From contig NZ_POUL01000006.1 in assembly GCF_002890895.1 (NCBI RefSeq), positions 186,001 to 250,000 on the forward strand: DNA of 64,000 nt, written 5' to 3'. The notes beneath the pieces are model-generated. The model saw only the letters and a list, made by a program, of their open reading frames with translations. It was not told where the DNA came from and ran no database searches. The DNA is from Stutzerimonas stutzeri. GTDB taxonomy: Bacteria > Pseudomonadota > Gammaproteobacteria > Pseudomonadales > Pseudomonadaceae. Below, one piece after another: positions 36,524 to 45,839 of the stretch (its first letter is position 1; each line of letters opens with the position of its first letter). Made by a program: the position numbers and the translations under genes.

Positions 36524-38488
36524 ATGCGCCTGAAGTCGCTTACCACGCTGAACACCCTGCTGCTCATCGCCATTTGCTTTGCGTTAGGCGCAACGCTCTG
36601 GTGGTCAGAGCATGCGCTGGAACGTCCGTACCAGCTGATGGGGCAGTACCTGAGCCTTTCCCAGCGCTTTCAGCACCAGGTCGCCAACAACATTCAGGAT
36701 TACCTGAGCAGCGGCGACGCATTGCGACACAACACCGCGCTGACTGAGCTGAAGGGGCTAGCAGAAGACGTCAGCGCCCTACCCGGCCCGTTCGCCAATC
36801 GGCTGCAGCCAAGCCTCGAACAGCTGCGCCAGTTCACTGCTACCGAGCTCCTCGCTGCAGGCAAGCTGGCCGGCGATCCCCAAGGCCTGCTACTGCAGGC
36901 CGAGCGTGAGATAGCGGGCACGCTGGAGCAACTGCATCGCTATGCCGCGCAAGATCAGCATGAAGCCGCAGCCCAGTATCAACCCCCGTTGTTCGAAGCC
37001 AGCCGGCAGCTGCTTCGCCTCAGCCACGCGCGCGCCAGGCTGACCGCCAGCGGCAACGACGAATTGGTCGTCGAGGTGGAGCAAGCACTACAAGCGCTAG
37101 CGCAGGAAGCTCAAGCGCTCGATGCACTGCCACTACTCGGGGTGGCGAGCGAACAAAAATCCGGTGCGAGCGCATTCGCAGCGCTACTTGATCTTGACGA
37201 GCAAGCCCAGGCGCAACTCGCAGAAGACATGGGCATCGCTCTCAAGCGCGACCTGTCCAGTCTCCTCGCCCGATATCCGGGTGAGCTGAAACGCACCCGC
37301 GAGCTGATCGTGCAACGCCTGAAACTTCGGGACAGCACCGAGCAGAAAATAGCCTCCCTACAGACGGCATTGGACGATCTTGAGCCGGAGATCCGCAGTG
37401 AACATGGACGAATCCAGACAGAAGTTCGGCTCATTCAGGGCACCATCATCGGCATAATCCTGCTGGTCGCGCTCGCCATCGACCGTCTACAGCGGCAGCT
37501 GACTCGCTCGCTGGGCCAGCTCGCGCCAGCGCTCTCGGCCTGGGCAGCTGGGGATTTTGAAAAACCAGTCGCCCTGCACTCCAAGACCCCGGAACTGGTG
37601 GAAATTGGCGCATCGCTGAATCAGTTACGCACCTATCTGCTCACGCTTGTCGGCACGCTGCGCCAGCAGGCGCAGGCGGTGACCGGCAACAGTCGTAGCC
37701 TGGCAGAAATGAGCAACGACCTGCACCGCGGCGCCAGCCGCCAGAGCAGCGACACCGCGCAGATCCGGGACGCGCTGGGAGAGCTGGAAGCCACCATCCA
37801 GGATGTTGCTAGCAGCGCAGACCAGACGGCCGAAGCCGGGCGCGCCGCCGGCCAGGCCGTCACCCAGGGCCAGAAGGTGATCGGCAGAAGCCTGAGCGGA
37901 CTGCACGGGCTGGTCAGTGAGGTCCAGAACAATGCCTTGGCGATTGAACGCCTGGCGGACGAAACCGGGACCATCGGCAAGGTACTGACCGTCATCCGCT
38001 CAATCGCGGAGCAGACTAACCTGCTTGCGCTCAATGCAGCGATCGAGGCCGCGAGAGCTGGGGAACAGGGCCGAGGGTTTGCCGTCGTGGCAGACGAAGT
38101 GCGTACCCTGGCGCAGCGCACCAGCGGCGCTACCGAGGAAATTCAACTGCTGATCGGTAGCTTGCAGACGGCTGCGCATCAATCGCTCCAGGCCATGCGC
38201 ATGCAGGTCAGTCACGCCGAAGAAACGGCTGAACTGGCCGAGACAGCGGATTCGGCGCTAAACCAGATCGTGACCACCATCGGCTCAATTGAACAGATGG
38301 CCGCACAGATCGCGCTGGCCACCGCACAGCAGAGCGAAGCGGTCAGTGAAATCCGCGGCCACAGCGAGCGCATCCACCAGCTGGGCGACAGCAACCTGAC
38401 ACATATCAGCCGGGGCCGAGAGCAGAGCGAACAAATGCTGCAGCTGGCCAGCGAGCTAGACCAGGCGACACTAGCGTTCAAAGGCTGA
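36524..38488 (+). CDS. methyl-accepting chemotaxis protein
   Basis: 654-aa chemoreceptor. TM1 is about 8-28 and TM2 about 305-325, enclosing a ~275-residue helical periplasmic domain rich in Leu, Ala and Gln (four-helix-like). A HAMP-like segment follows (about 325-375), then the signalling coiled coil with tip [20 protein letters not shown] (about 495). No CheR-binding pentapeptide. GGAGG lies upstream (36513-36517). It follows the diguanylate cyclase by 53 nt on the same strand, so both may be co-transcribed. A long hairpin at 38489-38517 ends the unit. Ligand unknown. Confidence 0.92.
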   Translation: MRLKSLTTLNTLLLIAICFALGATLWWSEHALERPYQLMGQYLSLSQRFQHQVANNIQDYLSSGDALRHNTALTELKGLAEDVSALPGPFANRLQPSLEQLRQFTATELLAAGKLAGDPQGLLLQAEREIAGTLEQLHRYAAQDQHEAAAQYQPPLFEASRQLLRLSHARARLTASGNDELVVEVEQALQALAQEAQALDALPLLGVASEQKSGASAFAALLDLDEQAQAQLAEDMGIALKRDLSSLLARYPGELKRTRELIVQRLKLRDSTEQKIASLQTALDDLEPEIRSEHGRIQTEVRLIQGTIIGIILLVALAIDRLQRQLTRSLGQLAPALSAWAAGDFEKPVALHSKTPELVEIGASLNQLRTYLLTLVGTLRQQAQAVTGNSRSLAEMSNDLHRGASRQSSDTAQIRDALGELEATIQDVASSADQTAEAGRAAGQAVTQGQKVIGRSLSGLHGLVSEVQNNALAIERLADETGTIGKVLTVIRSIAEQTNLLALNAAIEAARAGEQGRGFAVVADEVRTLAQRTSGATEEIQLLIGSLQTAAHQSLQAMRMQVSHAEETAELAETADSALNQIVTTIGSIEQMAAQIALATAQQSEAVSEIRGHSERIHQLGDSNLTHISRGREQSEQMLQLASELDQATLAFKG

Positions 38489-38517
38489 AAGCAGGTGCCT
38501 CAGGCAGGCGCCTGCTT
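38489..38517. terminator. hairpin between chemoreceptor and ygiQ
   Basis: AAGCAGGTGCC (38489-38499) pairs with GGCGCCTGCTT (38507-38517), 11 bp with one G-U pair and a 7-nt loop, in the 32-nt convergent gap. It has a short TTCG tail on the plus strand and AAAG/CTTT context on the other. Confidence 0.6.
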
Positions 38518-38520
38518 CGA

Positions 38521-40806
38521 TCAGCGAGGGACAGCCGGACGCTGGGATGGCTTCCGGCTCTTTCCGCCAGGCTTACCGCCACCGGCCGCTGCCTTACGCC
38601 GCGCTTCAGCTGCCGCCTTGGCCTCCTCACGCTTGTCCCACGCGTTGCCGTCGTGGCTACGCGGAGGCAAGCCGTTGTGCTGGGTGAGAATTTTTCCACC
38701 CTGCCCGGCCTTCTTACTGCCCACCGGCGTTGAATTCTTGCGACGGGCGCTCTGATAGCCTTCGGTCGCGGGCTGGTGCGTCGGAATCAGCTGATTTTTG
38801 CCATTGCCTATCAGGTCGGCTCGACCCATTCGCTGCAGGGCTTCGCGCAGCATCGGCCAGCCCTTCGGGTCGTGATAACGCAGAAAGGCCTTGTGAAGAC
38901 GACGCTGCTCCTCGCTTTTGACAATGGGCACGCCTTCACTCTTGTAGGTAACCTTGCGCAGCGGGTTTTTGCCGCTGTGGTACATCGCCGTGGCGCTCGC
39001 CATGGGTGACGGGTAGAACGCCTGAACCTGATCAGCGCGAAAACCATTGGTTTTCAGCCACAGCGCGAGGTTCATCATGTCCTCGTCGGTGGTGCCAGGG
39101 TGCGCCGCGATGAAGTACGGAATCAGGTATTGCTCCTTGCCCGCCTCCTTCGAATACTTGTCGAACATCCGCTTGAATTTGTCGTAGCTGCCGATACCCG
39201 GCTTCATCATCTTGTCCAGCGGACCGCGCTCGGTGTGCTCAGGCGCAATTTTCAGATAACCGCCAACGTGATGAGTAACCAGCTCCTTCACATACTCCGG
39301 CGACTCGACAGCCAGGTCGTAACGCAGCCCGGAGGCGATCAGAATCTTCTTAACGCCTGGCAAAGCCCGGGCCTTTCGATAGAGCTCGATCAGCGAACTG
39401 TGGTCGGTGTTGAGGTTCTCGCAGATGCCCGGATAGACGCAGGACGGTTTGCGGCAATGCTGCTCGATTTCCGGACTTTTGCAGGCGATGCGGTACATGT
39501 TGGCCGTCGGCCCACCAAGGTCCGATACCACGCCGGTAAAGCCCGGCAGCTTTTTCATCTCTTCGATCTCGTGCAGGATCGACTCGTGCGAGCGGTTCTG
39601 AATGATCCGGCCTTCGTGCTCGGTGATGGAGCAGAAGGTACAGCCACCGAAGCACCCGCGCATGATGTTGACCGAGAAGCGAATCATGTCATAGGCGGGA
39701 ATCTTCTCGCCGCCATAGGACGGATGCGGCACACGTGCGTACGGAGAGGCGAATACGTAGTCCATCTCCTCGGTTGTCAGCGGGATCGGAGGCGCGTTCA
39801 GCCAGATATCGTGATCGCCGTGTCGCTGCACCAGCGCGCGAGCGTTGCCTGGGTTGGTTTCCAAGTGCAGCACGCGGTTGGCATGAGCATATAGCGCCGG
39901 GTCGTTACGAACCTTCTCGAACGAGGGCAGACGGATCACGGTCCGATCGCGCTCGATCTTCGGGTTGGGAAGAAGCTGAACGACCTTGGCCTCGTTCGGG
40001 TCCTCAGTCGCACCTTTTTCCTGCTCGATGGCGCAGGCCTGCAAATCTTGAGTATTTACATAGGGGTTGATGATCTTGTCGACCTTGCCCGGACGATCGA
40101 TACGGGTGGAGTCGATTTCGAACCAGCCCTCCGGGGCGTCACGGCGGATAAATGCTGTGCCGCGCACATCGGTGATCTGCTCGACCGCCTCACCGCGCGC
40201 GAGGCGTTGCGCCACTTCGACGATGGCACGCTCGGCGTTGCCATACAGCAGGATGTCAGCCGTGGCGTCCATCAGGATCGAGCGACGCACCTTGTCCTGC
40301 CAATAATCGTAGTGGGCAATGCGCCGCAACGATGCTTCGATGCCGCCAAGAACAACCGGGGTGTCGGTGTAGGCTTCCTTGCAGCGCTGGCTGTAGACCA
40401 GGCTCGCTCGATCCGGGCGCTTTCCGGCTTGCCCGCCCGGCGTGTAGGCGTCGTCCGATCGGACCTTGCGGTCAGCCGTGTAGCGATTGATCATCGAGTC
40501 CATGTTGCCGGCAGCGATGCCAAAAAACAGATTTGGCTGACCGAGCTTCATGAAGTCGTCTTTGCTCTGCCAATCCGGCTGGCTGATGATGCCAACGCGA
40601 AAGCCCTGGGCTTCCAGCAGCCGCCCAATGATCGCCATACCAAACGACGGATGGTCGACATAGGCATCACCGGTCACGATGATTACATCACACGAATCCC
40701 AGCCGAGCTGATCCATCTCCTGCCTGCTCATCGGCAGGAATGGCGCCGGACCGAAACACTCGGCCCAGTACTTGGGATAGTCGAACAGGGGCTTGGCTGC
40801 GTGCAT
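38521..40806 (-). CDS. YgiQ-family radical SAM protein
   Basis: 761-aa member of the YgiQ/UPF0313 family. An N-terminal B12-binding-like region (about 55-200) precedes the radical SAM core (about 340-640) with the cluster motif CFGGCTFC; additional cysteines ([12 protein letters not shown]) occur downstream as in the family. The C-terminal ~130 residues are basic, Gly/Lys/Arg-rich and probably disordered. ATG 40806 ([14 protein letters not shown]) matches the family N terminus; the 40875 start is unsupported. Function unknown. I recall the homologue PA4928 near alr-dnaB in P. aeruginosa. Confidence 0.9.
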   Translation of the reverse strand: MHAAKPLFDYPKYWAECFGPAPFLPMSRQEMDQLGWDSCDVIIVTGDAYVDHPSFGMAIIGRLLEAQGFRVGIISQPDWQSKDDFMKLGQPNLFFGIAAGNMDSMINRYTADRKVRSDDAYTPGGQAGKRPDRASLVYSQRCKEAYTDTPVVLGGIEASLRRIAHYDYWQDKVRRSILMDATADILLYGNAERAIVEVAQRLARGEAVEQITDVRGTAFIRRDAPEGWFEIDSTRIDRPGKVDKIINPYVNTQDLQACAIEQEKGATEDPNEAKVVQLLPNPKIERDRTVIRLPSFEKVRNDPALYAHANRVLHLETNPGNARALVQRHGDHDIWLNAPPIPLTTEEMDYVFASPYARVPHPSYGGEKIPAYDMIRFSVNIMRGCFGGCTFCSITEHEGRIIQNRSHESILHEIEEMKKLPGFTGVVSDLGGPTANMYRIACKSPEIEQHCRKPSCVYPGICENLNTDHSSLIELYRKARALPGVKKILIASGLRYDLAVESPEYVKELVTHHVGGYLKIAPEHTERGPLDKMMKPGIGSYDKFKRMFDKYSKEAGKEQYLIPYFIAAHPGTTDEDMMNLALWLKTNGFRADQVQAFYPSPMASATAMYHSGKNPLRKVTYKSEGVPIVKSEEQRRLHKAFLRYHDPKGWPMLREALQRMGRADLIGNGKNQLIPTHQPATEGYQSARRKNSTPVGSKKAGQGGKILTQHNGLPPRSHDGNAWDKREEAKAAAEARRKAAAGGGKPGGKSRKPSQRPAVPR

Positions 40807-40866
40807 GGCTAGAAACCGGGGCAACGAAAACGGGCGCGGAATATAGCACAAAAAATGATCAGGAAG

Positions 40867-40885
40867 GCCGACCACGATGGTCGGC
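40867..40885. terminator. hairpin between alr and ygiQ
   Basis: GCCGACC (40867-40873), loop ACGAT, GGTCGGC (40879-40885), with TTTTA on the plus-strand side. It lies between the alr stop and the ygiQ start, so on the minus strand it would act on alr transcripts with only a weak tail. Confidence 0.5.
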
Positions 40886-40916
40886 TTTTACCGTCGCTGC
40901 ACAGGCGAAACGGCGT

Positions 40917-41996
40917 TCAACCGTTGATATAACGCCGCGGTACGCGCTGGGTAACTTTGGTCAGCAATTCGTAGCCAATGGTGCCGCAGGCCTGTGCCAA
41001 TTCGTCAATTGGAATCTCGTTGCCCCACAGCTCCACTGCATCCCCGAGCACCGCTTGCGGCAGATCGGTGATATCGACAGCGAGCATGTCCATTGAGACC
41101 CGACCAGCCAACGGAACTCGCCGGTCACAGATCACCACGCAAGTGCCGGCCGGCACCGTACGTGGATACCCATCGGCATAACCGCAGCTCACCGTGGCGA
41201 TGCGCGAAGGACGCTGGGCGACCCAACTGGCGCCGTAGCCGACACTGTCGCCCACAGGAACCTCGCGGATTGCGATGATCGAGGCTGTCAGCGTCATCAC
41301 CGGCTTCAGTCCCAGGGTTTCAGCGCTCAGCTCGGCGAAAGGCGTAGCACCGTAGAGCATGATTCCGGGACGTAGCCAATCCATGTGCGCAGCTGACATC
41401 GTCAGCACAGCGGCGGAATTGGCAAATGAGCGATTGTCGAATGCGAGATCCAGAAGACTGGTGAACTGCTCCAGCTGCGCTTCGTTCAGCGGATGCCCCC
41501 GCTCATCGGCGCAAGCAAAATGGCTCATAAGGTTCAGTTCGGCAACCTGCGGCGCGCCTTGCAGACGAGCATGGGCGCGGCGCAACGCATCGGCACTGAA
41601 GCCTAAGCGGTGCATGCCGGAGTCGAGCTTCAACCACAGATTCAAGGGCCGCTCGATAACTGCAGCTAGCAGCGCATCAAGTTGAGCTTCGCCTTGAACT
41701 GCAACGTCCAACCCAAGCTCGGCCGCGGCGACATACTCGCTCGGCTCGAAGCAGCCTTCGAGCAGTAACAGCCGTGCGTTCGCGTCGACCAACCGAACCT
41801 GCTCCGCCTCTTCCAGAGACGCCACCGCAAAGCCGTCAGCCAAGCCGAGCAAGCACGCGACCGCCGCTGCTGCACCGTGCCCATAGGCATTCGCCTTGAC
41901 CACGGCAAAGGCTTTGCGCCCTGGAGCGCACTGCTTGGCTAGCTGATAGTTGTGACGAAGCGCGGCAAGATCGACCGTAGCAACCAGGGGACGCAT
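40917..41996 (-). CDS. alr: alanine racemase, biosynthetic
   Basis: 359-aa PLP enzyme that makes D-alanine for peptidoglycan. PLP lysine is in VVKANAYGHG (about residue 34) and the opposing catalytic Tyr is in DSVGYGASW (about 255); the C-terminal beta domain ends with MDMLAVDIT and RVPRRY. Its location next to dnaB is the typical place of the constitutive alr, as opposed to dadX, in gammaproteobacteria. AAGGG precedes the ATG. dnaB lies 80 nt upstream on the same strand. Confidence 0.95.
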   Translation of the reverse strand: MRPLVATVDLAALRHNYQLAKQCAPGRKAFAVVKANAYGHGAAAAVACLLGLADGFAVASLEEAEQVRLVDANARLLLLEGCFEPSEYVAAAELGLDVAVQGEAQLDALLAAVIERPLNLWLKLDSGMHRLGFSADALRRAHARLQGAPQVAELNLMSHFACADERGHPLNEAQLEQFTSLLDLAFDNRSFANSAAVLTMSAAHMDWLRPGIMLYGATPFAELSAETLGLKPVMTLTASIIAIREVPVGDSVGYGASWVAQRPSRIATVSCGYADGYPRTVPAGTCVVICDRRVPLAGRVSMDMLAVDITDLPQAVLGDAVELWGNEIPIDELAQACGTIGYELLTKVTQRVPRRYING

Positions 41997-42076
41997 GGAA
42001 AGCCCTTCAGGACAGGAGTGAGCCGTTATTGTCCGGCGCTTTCCGTCAGGCCCGCAAGCCGCTGGGCGTCGACGGG

Positions 42077-43471
42077 TTACTCATCGTCAAACTGATAACT
42101 GCCCGGCGCTAGGTTCTCGAAGCGAGAATACTTCCCGAGGAACGCCAGACGGGTAGTACCGATTGGACCATTACGTTGTTTGCCGATGATGATTTCTGCG
42201 ACGCCCTTGTATTCCGTTTCGGGGTGATACACCTCGTCCCGGTAGACGAACATGATGATGTCGGCGTCCTGCTCGATGGCTCCGGACTCACGAAGGTCCG
42301 AGTTGATCGGACGCTTGTTGGGTCGCTGCTCAAGCGAGCGATTGAGCTGGGAGAGCGCGATCACCGGGCAATTGAATTCCTTGGCCAGACCTTTCAGCGA
42401 GCGCGAAATCTCGGAAATCTCATTGGTCCGGTTGTCGCCACTGGAACCGGGAATCTGCATCAACTGCAGGTAGTCGACCATGATCATGCCGATCTCGCCA
42501 TGCTCGCGGGCCAGACGGCGTGTGCGGGCGCGCATTTCCGAAGGCGAGATACCAGCAGTATCGTCGATAAACAGTTTACGGTCGTTGAGCAGGTTGACCG
42601 CTGAGGTCAACCGCGGCCAGTCGTCGTCGCTGAGCTTACCGGTCCGCACCTTGGTCTGATCGATTCGGCCCAGGGAAGCCAGCATACGAATCACGATAGA
42701 GTCGGCGGGCATTTCCAGCGAGAATACCAGGATGGCCTTATCGGAGCGCAAGGCCGCGTTTTCCACCAGATTCATCGCGAAGGTGGTCTTGCCCATGGAA
42801 GGACGGCCGGCGACGATGATCAGGTCAGCGGGCTGCAGGCCGCTGGTCGCCTCATCCAGATCGGCAAAGCCAGTCGACAGCCCGGTAATGTCCTCACCCG
42901 CATTGAACAGCGAGTCGATCCGGTCGATGGCCTTGACCAGAATGTCATTGATCCCGATCGGCCCACCGGTATTGGGGCGCGCCTCGGCGATCTGGAAGAT
43001 CATCCGCTCGGCTTCGTCGAGGATCTCGTCGCCTGTGCGCCCCTGCGGCGCATAAGCGCTGTCGGCAATGTCGTTGCTGATGCCGATCAGTTGGCGCAAC
43101 GTTGCACGCTCACGAATGATCTGCGCGTAGGCTTTGATGTTTGCCACGGACGGTGTGTTCTTGGCGAGCTCACCCAGATAGGCCAGCCCACCGACCTGCG
43201 GCAGATGGCCTTCTTTATCCAGCTGCTCTGAGAGCGTCACTACGTCGAAGGGAGAGTTTCGCTCGGCAAGCGTGAAAATAGCGCGGAAGATCAGTCGGTG
43301 GTCATGGCGGTAAAAGTCACCGTCCGATACCTGATCCAACACGCGCTCCCACGCATTGTTGTCCAGCATCAAGCCGCCCAGCACGGCCTGCTCGGCCTCG
43401 ATGGAATGTGGCGGCACCTTGAGCGCTGCGGTTTCCAGGTCGTACTGCTGGGGCACACTGATGTCGTTCAT
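42077..43471 (-). CDS. dnaB: replicative DNA helicase DnaB
   Basis: 464-aa hexameric helicase that unwinds the replication fork. N-terminal primase-interaction domain (about 20-150; PHSIEAEQAVLGGLMLD), linker, then the RecA-like C-terminal domain with Walker A GRPSMGKTT (about 238), Walker B IMVDYLQLM and the arginine finger near RESGAIEQDAD. ATG 43471 (MNDISVPQQYD) gives the length I recall for P. aeruginosa; the in-frame start at 43519 lies near the upstream terminator. No intein is present. Confidence 0.97.
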   Translation of the reverse strand: MNDISVPQQYDLETAALKVPPHSIEAEQAVLGGLMLDNNAWERVLDQVSDGDFYRHDHRLIFRAIFTLAERNSPFDVVTLSEQLDKEGHLPQVGGLAYLGELAKNTPSVANIKAYAQIIRERATLRQLIGISNDIADSAYAPQGRTGDEILDEAERMIFQIAEARPNTGGPIGINDILVKAIDRIDSLFNAGEDITGLSTGFADLDEATSGLQPADLIIVAGRPSMGKTTFAMNLVENAALRSDKAILVFSLEMPADSIVIRMLASLGRIDQTKVRTGKLSDDDWPRLTSAVNLLNDRKLFIDDTAGISPSEMRARTRRLAREHGEIGMIMVDYLQLMQIPGSSGDNRTNEISEISRSLKGLAKEFNCPVIALSQLNRSLEQRPNKRPINSDLRESGAIEQDADIIMFVYRDEVYHPETEYKGVAEIIIGKQRNGPIGTTRLAFLGKYSRFENLAPGSYQFDDE

Positions 43472-43496
43472 GGCACTCGGAATTCTTTGGCATTCA

Positions 43497-43537
43497 GAAA
43501 AACAAAGGGCACGTTCCACTCGCGTGGAAACGTGCCC
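43497..43537 (-). terminator. intrinsic terminator of the rpsF-rpsR-DUF2232-rplI operon
   Basis: On the minus strand GGGCACGTTTCCAC (43537-43524) pairs with GTGGAACGTGCCC (43519-43507) with one bulged base and a CGCG-like loop, then TTTGTTTTT. It lies between rplI and dnaB, so dnaB probably has its own start signal or depends on read-through. Confidence 0.8.
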
Positions 43538-43581
43538 GATGGTAACCGTCAGGCACCCGAGGTGCCAGACGATAGCCGCTG

Positions 43582-44028
43582 TTAGCCAGCGATGACGATC
43601 AGTTTGACGGTCGCTTCGACGTCGGTGTGCAGGTGCACAGCTACGTCGTACTCACCAACCTGGCGGATGGTGCCGTTCGGCAGACGGACTTCGCTCTTCG
43701 CCACTTCAACGCCGGAGGCGGTCAGTGCGTCGGCGATGTCGTGAGTGCCGATGGAGCCGAACAGCTTGCCCTCATCGCCCGCGGTAGCGGTGATGGTGAC
43801 TTCCAGCTCGGCCAGCTGAGCGGCGCGAGTTTCGGCAGAAGCCTTACGCTCGGCAGCAGCTTTTTCCAGATCAGCACGGCGAGCTTCGAACTCGGCGATG
43901 TTGGCCGGAGTTGCAGCAGTAGCCTTGCGCTGCGGCAGCAGATAGTTGCGGCCGTAACCAGACTTGACGTTTACCTTGTCGCCCAGGTTGCCCAGGTTTG
44001 CGACTTTTTCTAGCAGGATGACTTCCAT
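43582..44028 (-). CDS. rplI: 50S ribosomal protein L9
   Basis: 148-aa ribosomal protein binding domain V of 23S rRNA, with the signature [18 protein letters not shown] near the N terminus, a long charged central helix (about 40-75) and a C-terminal globular domain. Length is normal. It is last in the operon, 20 nt after the DUF2232 gene, and followed by a terminator. Confidence 0.98.
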   Translation of the reverse strand: MEVILLEKVANLGNLGDKVNVKSGYGRNYLLPQRKATAATPANIAEFEARRADLEKAAAERKASAETRAAQLAELEVTITATAGDEGKLFGSIGTHDIADALTASGVEVAKSEVRLPNGTIRQVGEYDVAVHLHTDVEATVKLIVIAG

Positions 44029-44048
44029 TTGAGTCTTACCTCTTTAAC

Positions 44049-44942
44049 TTAACCTTCACCGTTCGCAGGTCCCGCATCGTCATCACGAGATGCCCGACCG
44101 CGAAAATCAAACAAGCTGTCGACAATGGCCATAACGGCCAGTAACGGATAAATCAACTGCATGAACAGCACCAGCGTGACGTAAAGCCCCACCAGCCAGA
44201 ACCGTGACATCCGGTTCTTTGCCACCAACCCGTGTATCAGTGCGATACCGGCAAAGACCAGCGGAACACTGCACAACGGCGCCAGCATCGCCACCTGCAC
44301 ACCGAGACTTGGTCCCAGCAGCATGCCCATCAACAACACCATCGCAGGCAACGCTGAAAATCGCAGCGACCGAAACTCGAGGCCAAACCCACCCGGGTTG
44401 AACAACAAGGCCTGCCAGTACCGCCCGAGCATCAGACTGAGCAGCGTGGTGATCTGCAGTAGCCCCGCCAACAAACCGGTCAGAACCGGAGCCAGCAATG
44501 CTCCCAATCGGGCTTGCTCTTCCACCGAAAGCTGCTGATAGGCATCCGACAGCATGTCGGGTAGCACTTTCTGCAACTCGGTAGCGAGTGCCGCGATTGG
44601 CTCGCCGAAAACCATTCCCAGCGCCCAGGCGTACAACATCCCGAGCCCTACGCTGCACAACATCACACGAGACCAGGAGCTCTGGTTGCGCAACAGCAGC
44701 GCTAACCCGAACGATCCCAGCAGTACCAGCAAGGTCCGCGGATCACCGAAGTACCACCAGACCAGAGCGGGCAACAGAGCCCATGCCACTACGCCCAGTG
44801 CGTCGTTCAACCCGCGACGCAGCAACACCAGACTTCCCGCCGCAGCGGACAGCCAGAACAACATTGGCAGCGCTGCAGAGCCAGCCACCACAACAATTGC
44901 CTGCATACGGCCGCGCATGATGAACTCAGCCAGGGCGCGCAT
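44049..44942 (-). CDS. DUF2232 multi-spanning membrane protein
   Basis: 297-aa integral membrane protein with about eight hydrophobic helices, acidic at the C terminus (RDDDAGPANGEG). It matches the DUF2232 family. Within gammaproteobacteria it is regularly found inside the rpsF-rpsR-rplI operon, as here (34 nt after rpsR, 20 nt before rplI). Function unknown; an ECF-transporter-S-like fold has been suggested for the family, which I cannot check here. Confidence 0.88.
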   Translation of the reverse strand: MRALAEFIMRGRMQAIVVVAGSAALPMLFWLSAAAGSLVLLRRGLNDALGVVAWALLPALVWWYFGDPRTLLVLLGSFGLALLLRNQSSWSRVMLCSVGLGMLYAWALGMVFGEPIAALATELQKVLPDMLSDAYQQLSVEEQARLGALLAPVLTGLLAGLLQITTLLSLMLGRYWQALLFNPGGFGLEFRSLRFSALPAMVLLMGMLLGPSLGVQVAMLAPLCSVPLVFAGIALIHGLVAKNRMSRFWLVGLYVTLVLFMQLIYPLLAVMAIVDSLFDFRGRASRDDDAGPANGEG

Positions 44943-44976
44943 GCGATCTATCCTTTACGTCTGTCCAACAGTTCGA

Positions 44977-45207
44977 TTAACGGCCGTGGCTGTCGGTGTA
45001 GGGCAGCAGGGCCAGGAAGCGGGCGCGCTTGATAGCGGTAGCCAGCTGGCGCTGATAACGTGCTTTGGTTCCGGTGATACGGCTAGGAACAATCTTGCCG
45101 GTTTCGGAAATGTAGGCCTTCAGCGTGTTGAGATCCTTGTAGTCGATCTCTTTCACGTTTTCTGCAGTGAAACGGCAGAACTTACGACGACGGAAAAAAC
45201 GTGCCAT
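44977..45207 (-). CDS. rpsR: 30S ribosomal protein S18
   Basis: 76-aa small-subunit protein forming a heterodimer with S6 on the platform. Signature [21 protein letters not shown] and [22 protein letters not shown] are intact. It is 28 nt downstream of rpsF. Free S6:S18 may bind the rpsF leader for feedback control. Confidence 0.98.
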   Translation of the reverse strand: MARFFRRRKFCRFTAENVKEIDYKDLNTLKAYISETGKIVPSRITGTKARYQRQLATAIKRARFLALLPYTDSHGR

Positions 45208-45235
45208 GAAATAGGCTCCTCAATAGGTCCGTGGA

Positions 45236-45658
45236 TTACTCGTCAGCGTTGTTGTCGCGGCTGTCGCTGTCACTGTCATTTTCATTGGCAGAGTCAGATT
45301 CAGGGCGATCACGACGCTCACGGCGCTCGCTACGGTTTTCCTCAGCCTTCAGCATCTCGGACTGCTCAGTCACGGCTTCGTCGCGACGGATGACCAGGTT
45401 ACGGATGACGGCGTCGTTGTAGCGGAAGTTGTCTTCCAGTTCAGCCAGTGCCTTGCCGCTGCACTCAACGTTCAGCATCACGTAGTGAGCCTTGTGAACA
45501 TTGTTGATGGCATAAGCCAGCTGACGACGGCCCCAGTCTTCCAGACGATGGATCTTGCCACCGTCTTCTTCGATCAGCTTGGTGTAACGCTCCACCATGC
45601 CGCCAACCTGCTCGCTCTGGTCGGGGTGGACCAGAAAGATGATTTCGTAATGACGCAT
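45236..45658 (-). CDS. rpsF: 30S ribosomal protein S6
   Basis: 140-aa ribosomal protein, first gene of the operon. The core ([18 protein letters not shown]..., [20 protein letters not shown]) is standard; the C-terminal ~35 residues are acidic and disordered and end in Asp-Glu, a possible substrate tail for RimK-type glutamylation. AAGGAG lies 5-6 nt before the ATG. The 5' leader carries a hairpin (45680-45704) that resembles the S6:S18 regulatory element, and a promoter is visible at 45779-45807. Confidence 0.98.
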   Translation of the reverse strand: MRHYEIIFLVHPDQSEQVGGMVERYTKLIEEDGGKIHRLEDWGRRQLAYAINNVHKAHYVMLNVECSGKALAELEDNFRYNDAVIRNLVIRRDEAVTEQSEMLKAEENRSERRERRDRPESDSANENDSDSDSRDNNADE

Positions 45659-45679
45659 TGTTGCTCCTTACGGGTTGCA

Positions 45680-45704
45680 GCCTGCCGCACCACGCGGATC
45701 AGGC
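45680..45704 (-). promoter_or_regulatory. candidate S6:S18 autoregulatory leader hairpin
   Basis: In the rpsF 5' leader, minus strand, GCCTG-AT-CCGC-GTGGT-GCGG-CAGGC folds into a stem with a two-base bulge adjoining a CCG. The S6:S18 leader of many bacteria has a bulged stem with a conserved CCG that mimics the 16S rRNA site. It lies about 22 nt before the rpsF start. Similarity is by eye only. Confidence 0.5.
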
Positions 45705-45778
45705 AAGGAGTGAATCAGTTATGTTGACTTGCCAGCCAGAGAGGCGCGCAAACGCCTGCCATCCGGGCAAGGGGCGCA

Positions 45779-45807
45779 ATTCTAGAGAAGCCCGGACAAC
45801 CACGCAA
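45779..45807 (-). promoter_or_regulatory. sigma-70 promoter of the rpsF operon
   Basis: Minus strand TTGCGT (45802-45807), 17-nt spacer, TAGAAT (45779-45784), then a GC-rich TGCGCCCC discriminator, as seen at growth-rate-controlled promoters. It lies about 120 nt before rpsF, leaving a leader long enough for the hairpin. Confidence 0.6.
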
Positions 45808-45839
45808 GGCGATTTGGTGAATATTTAACCAACCCGCGA

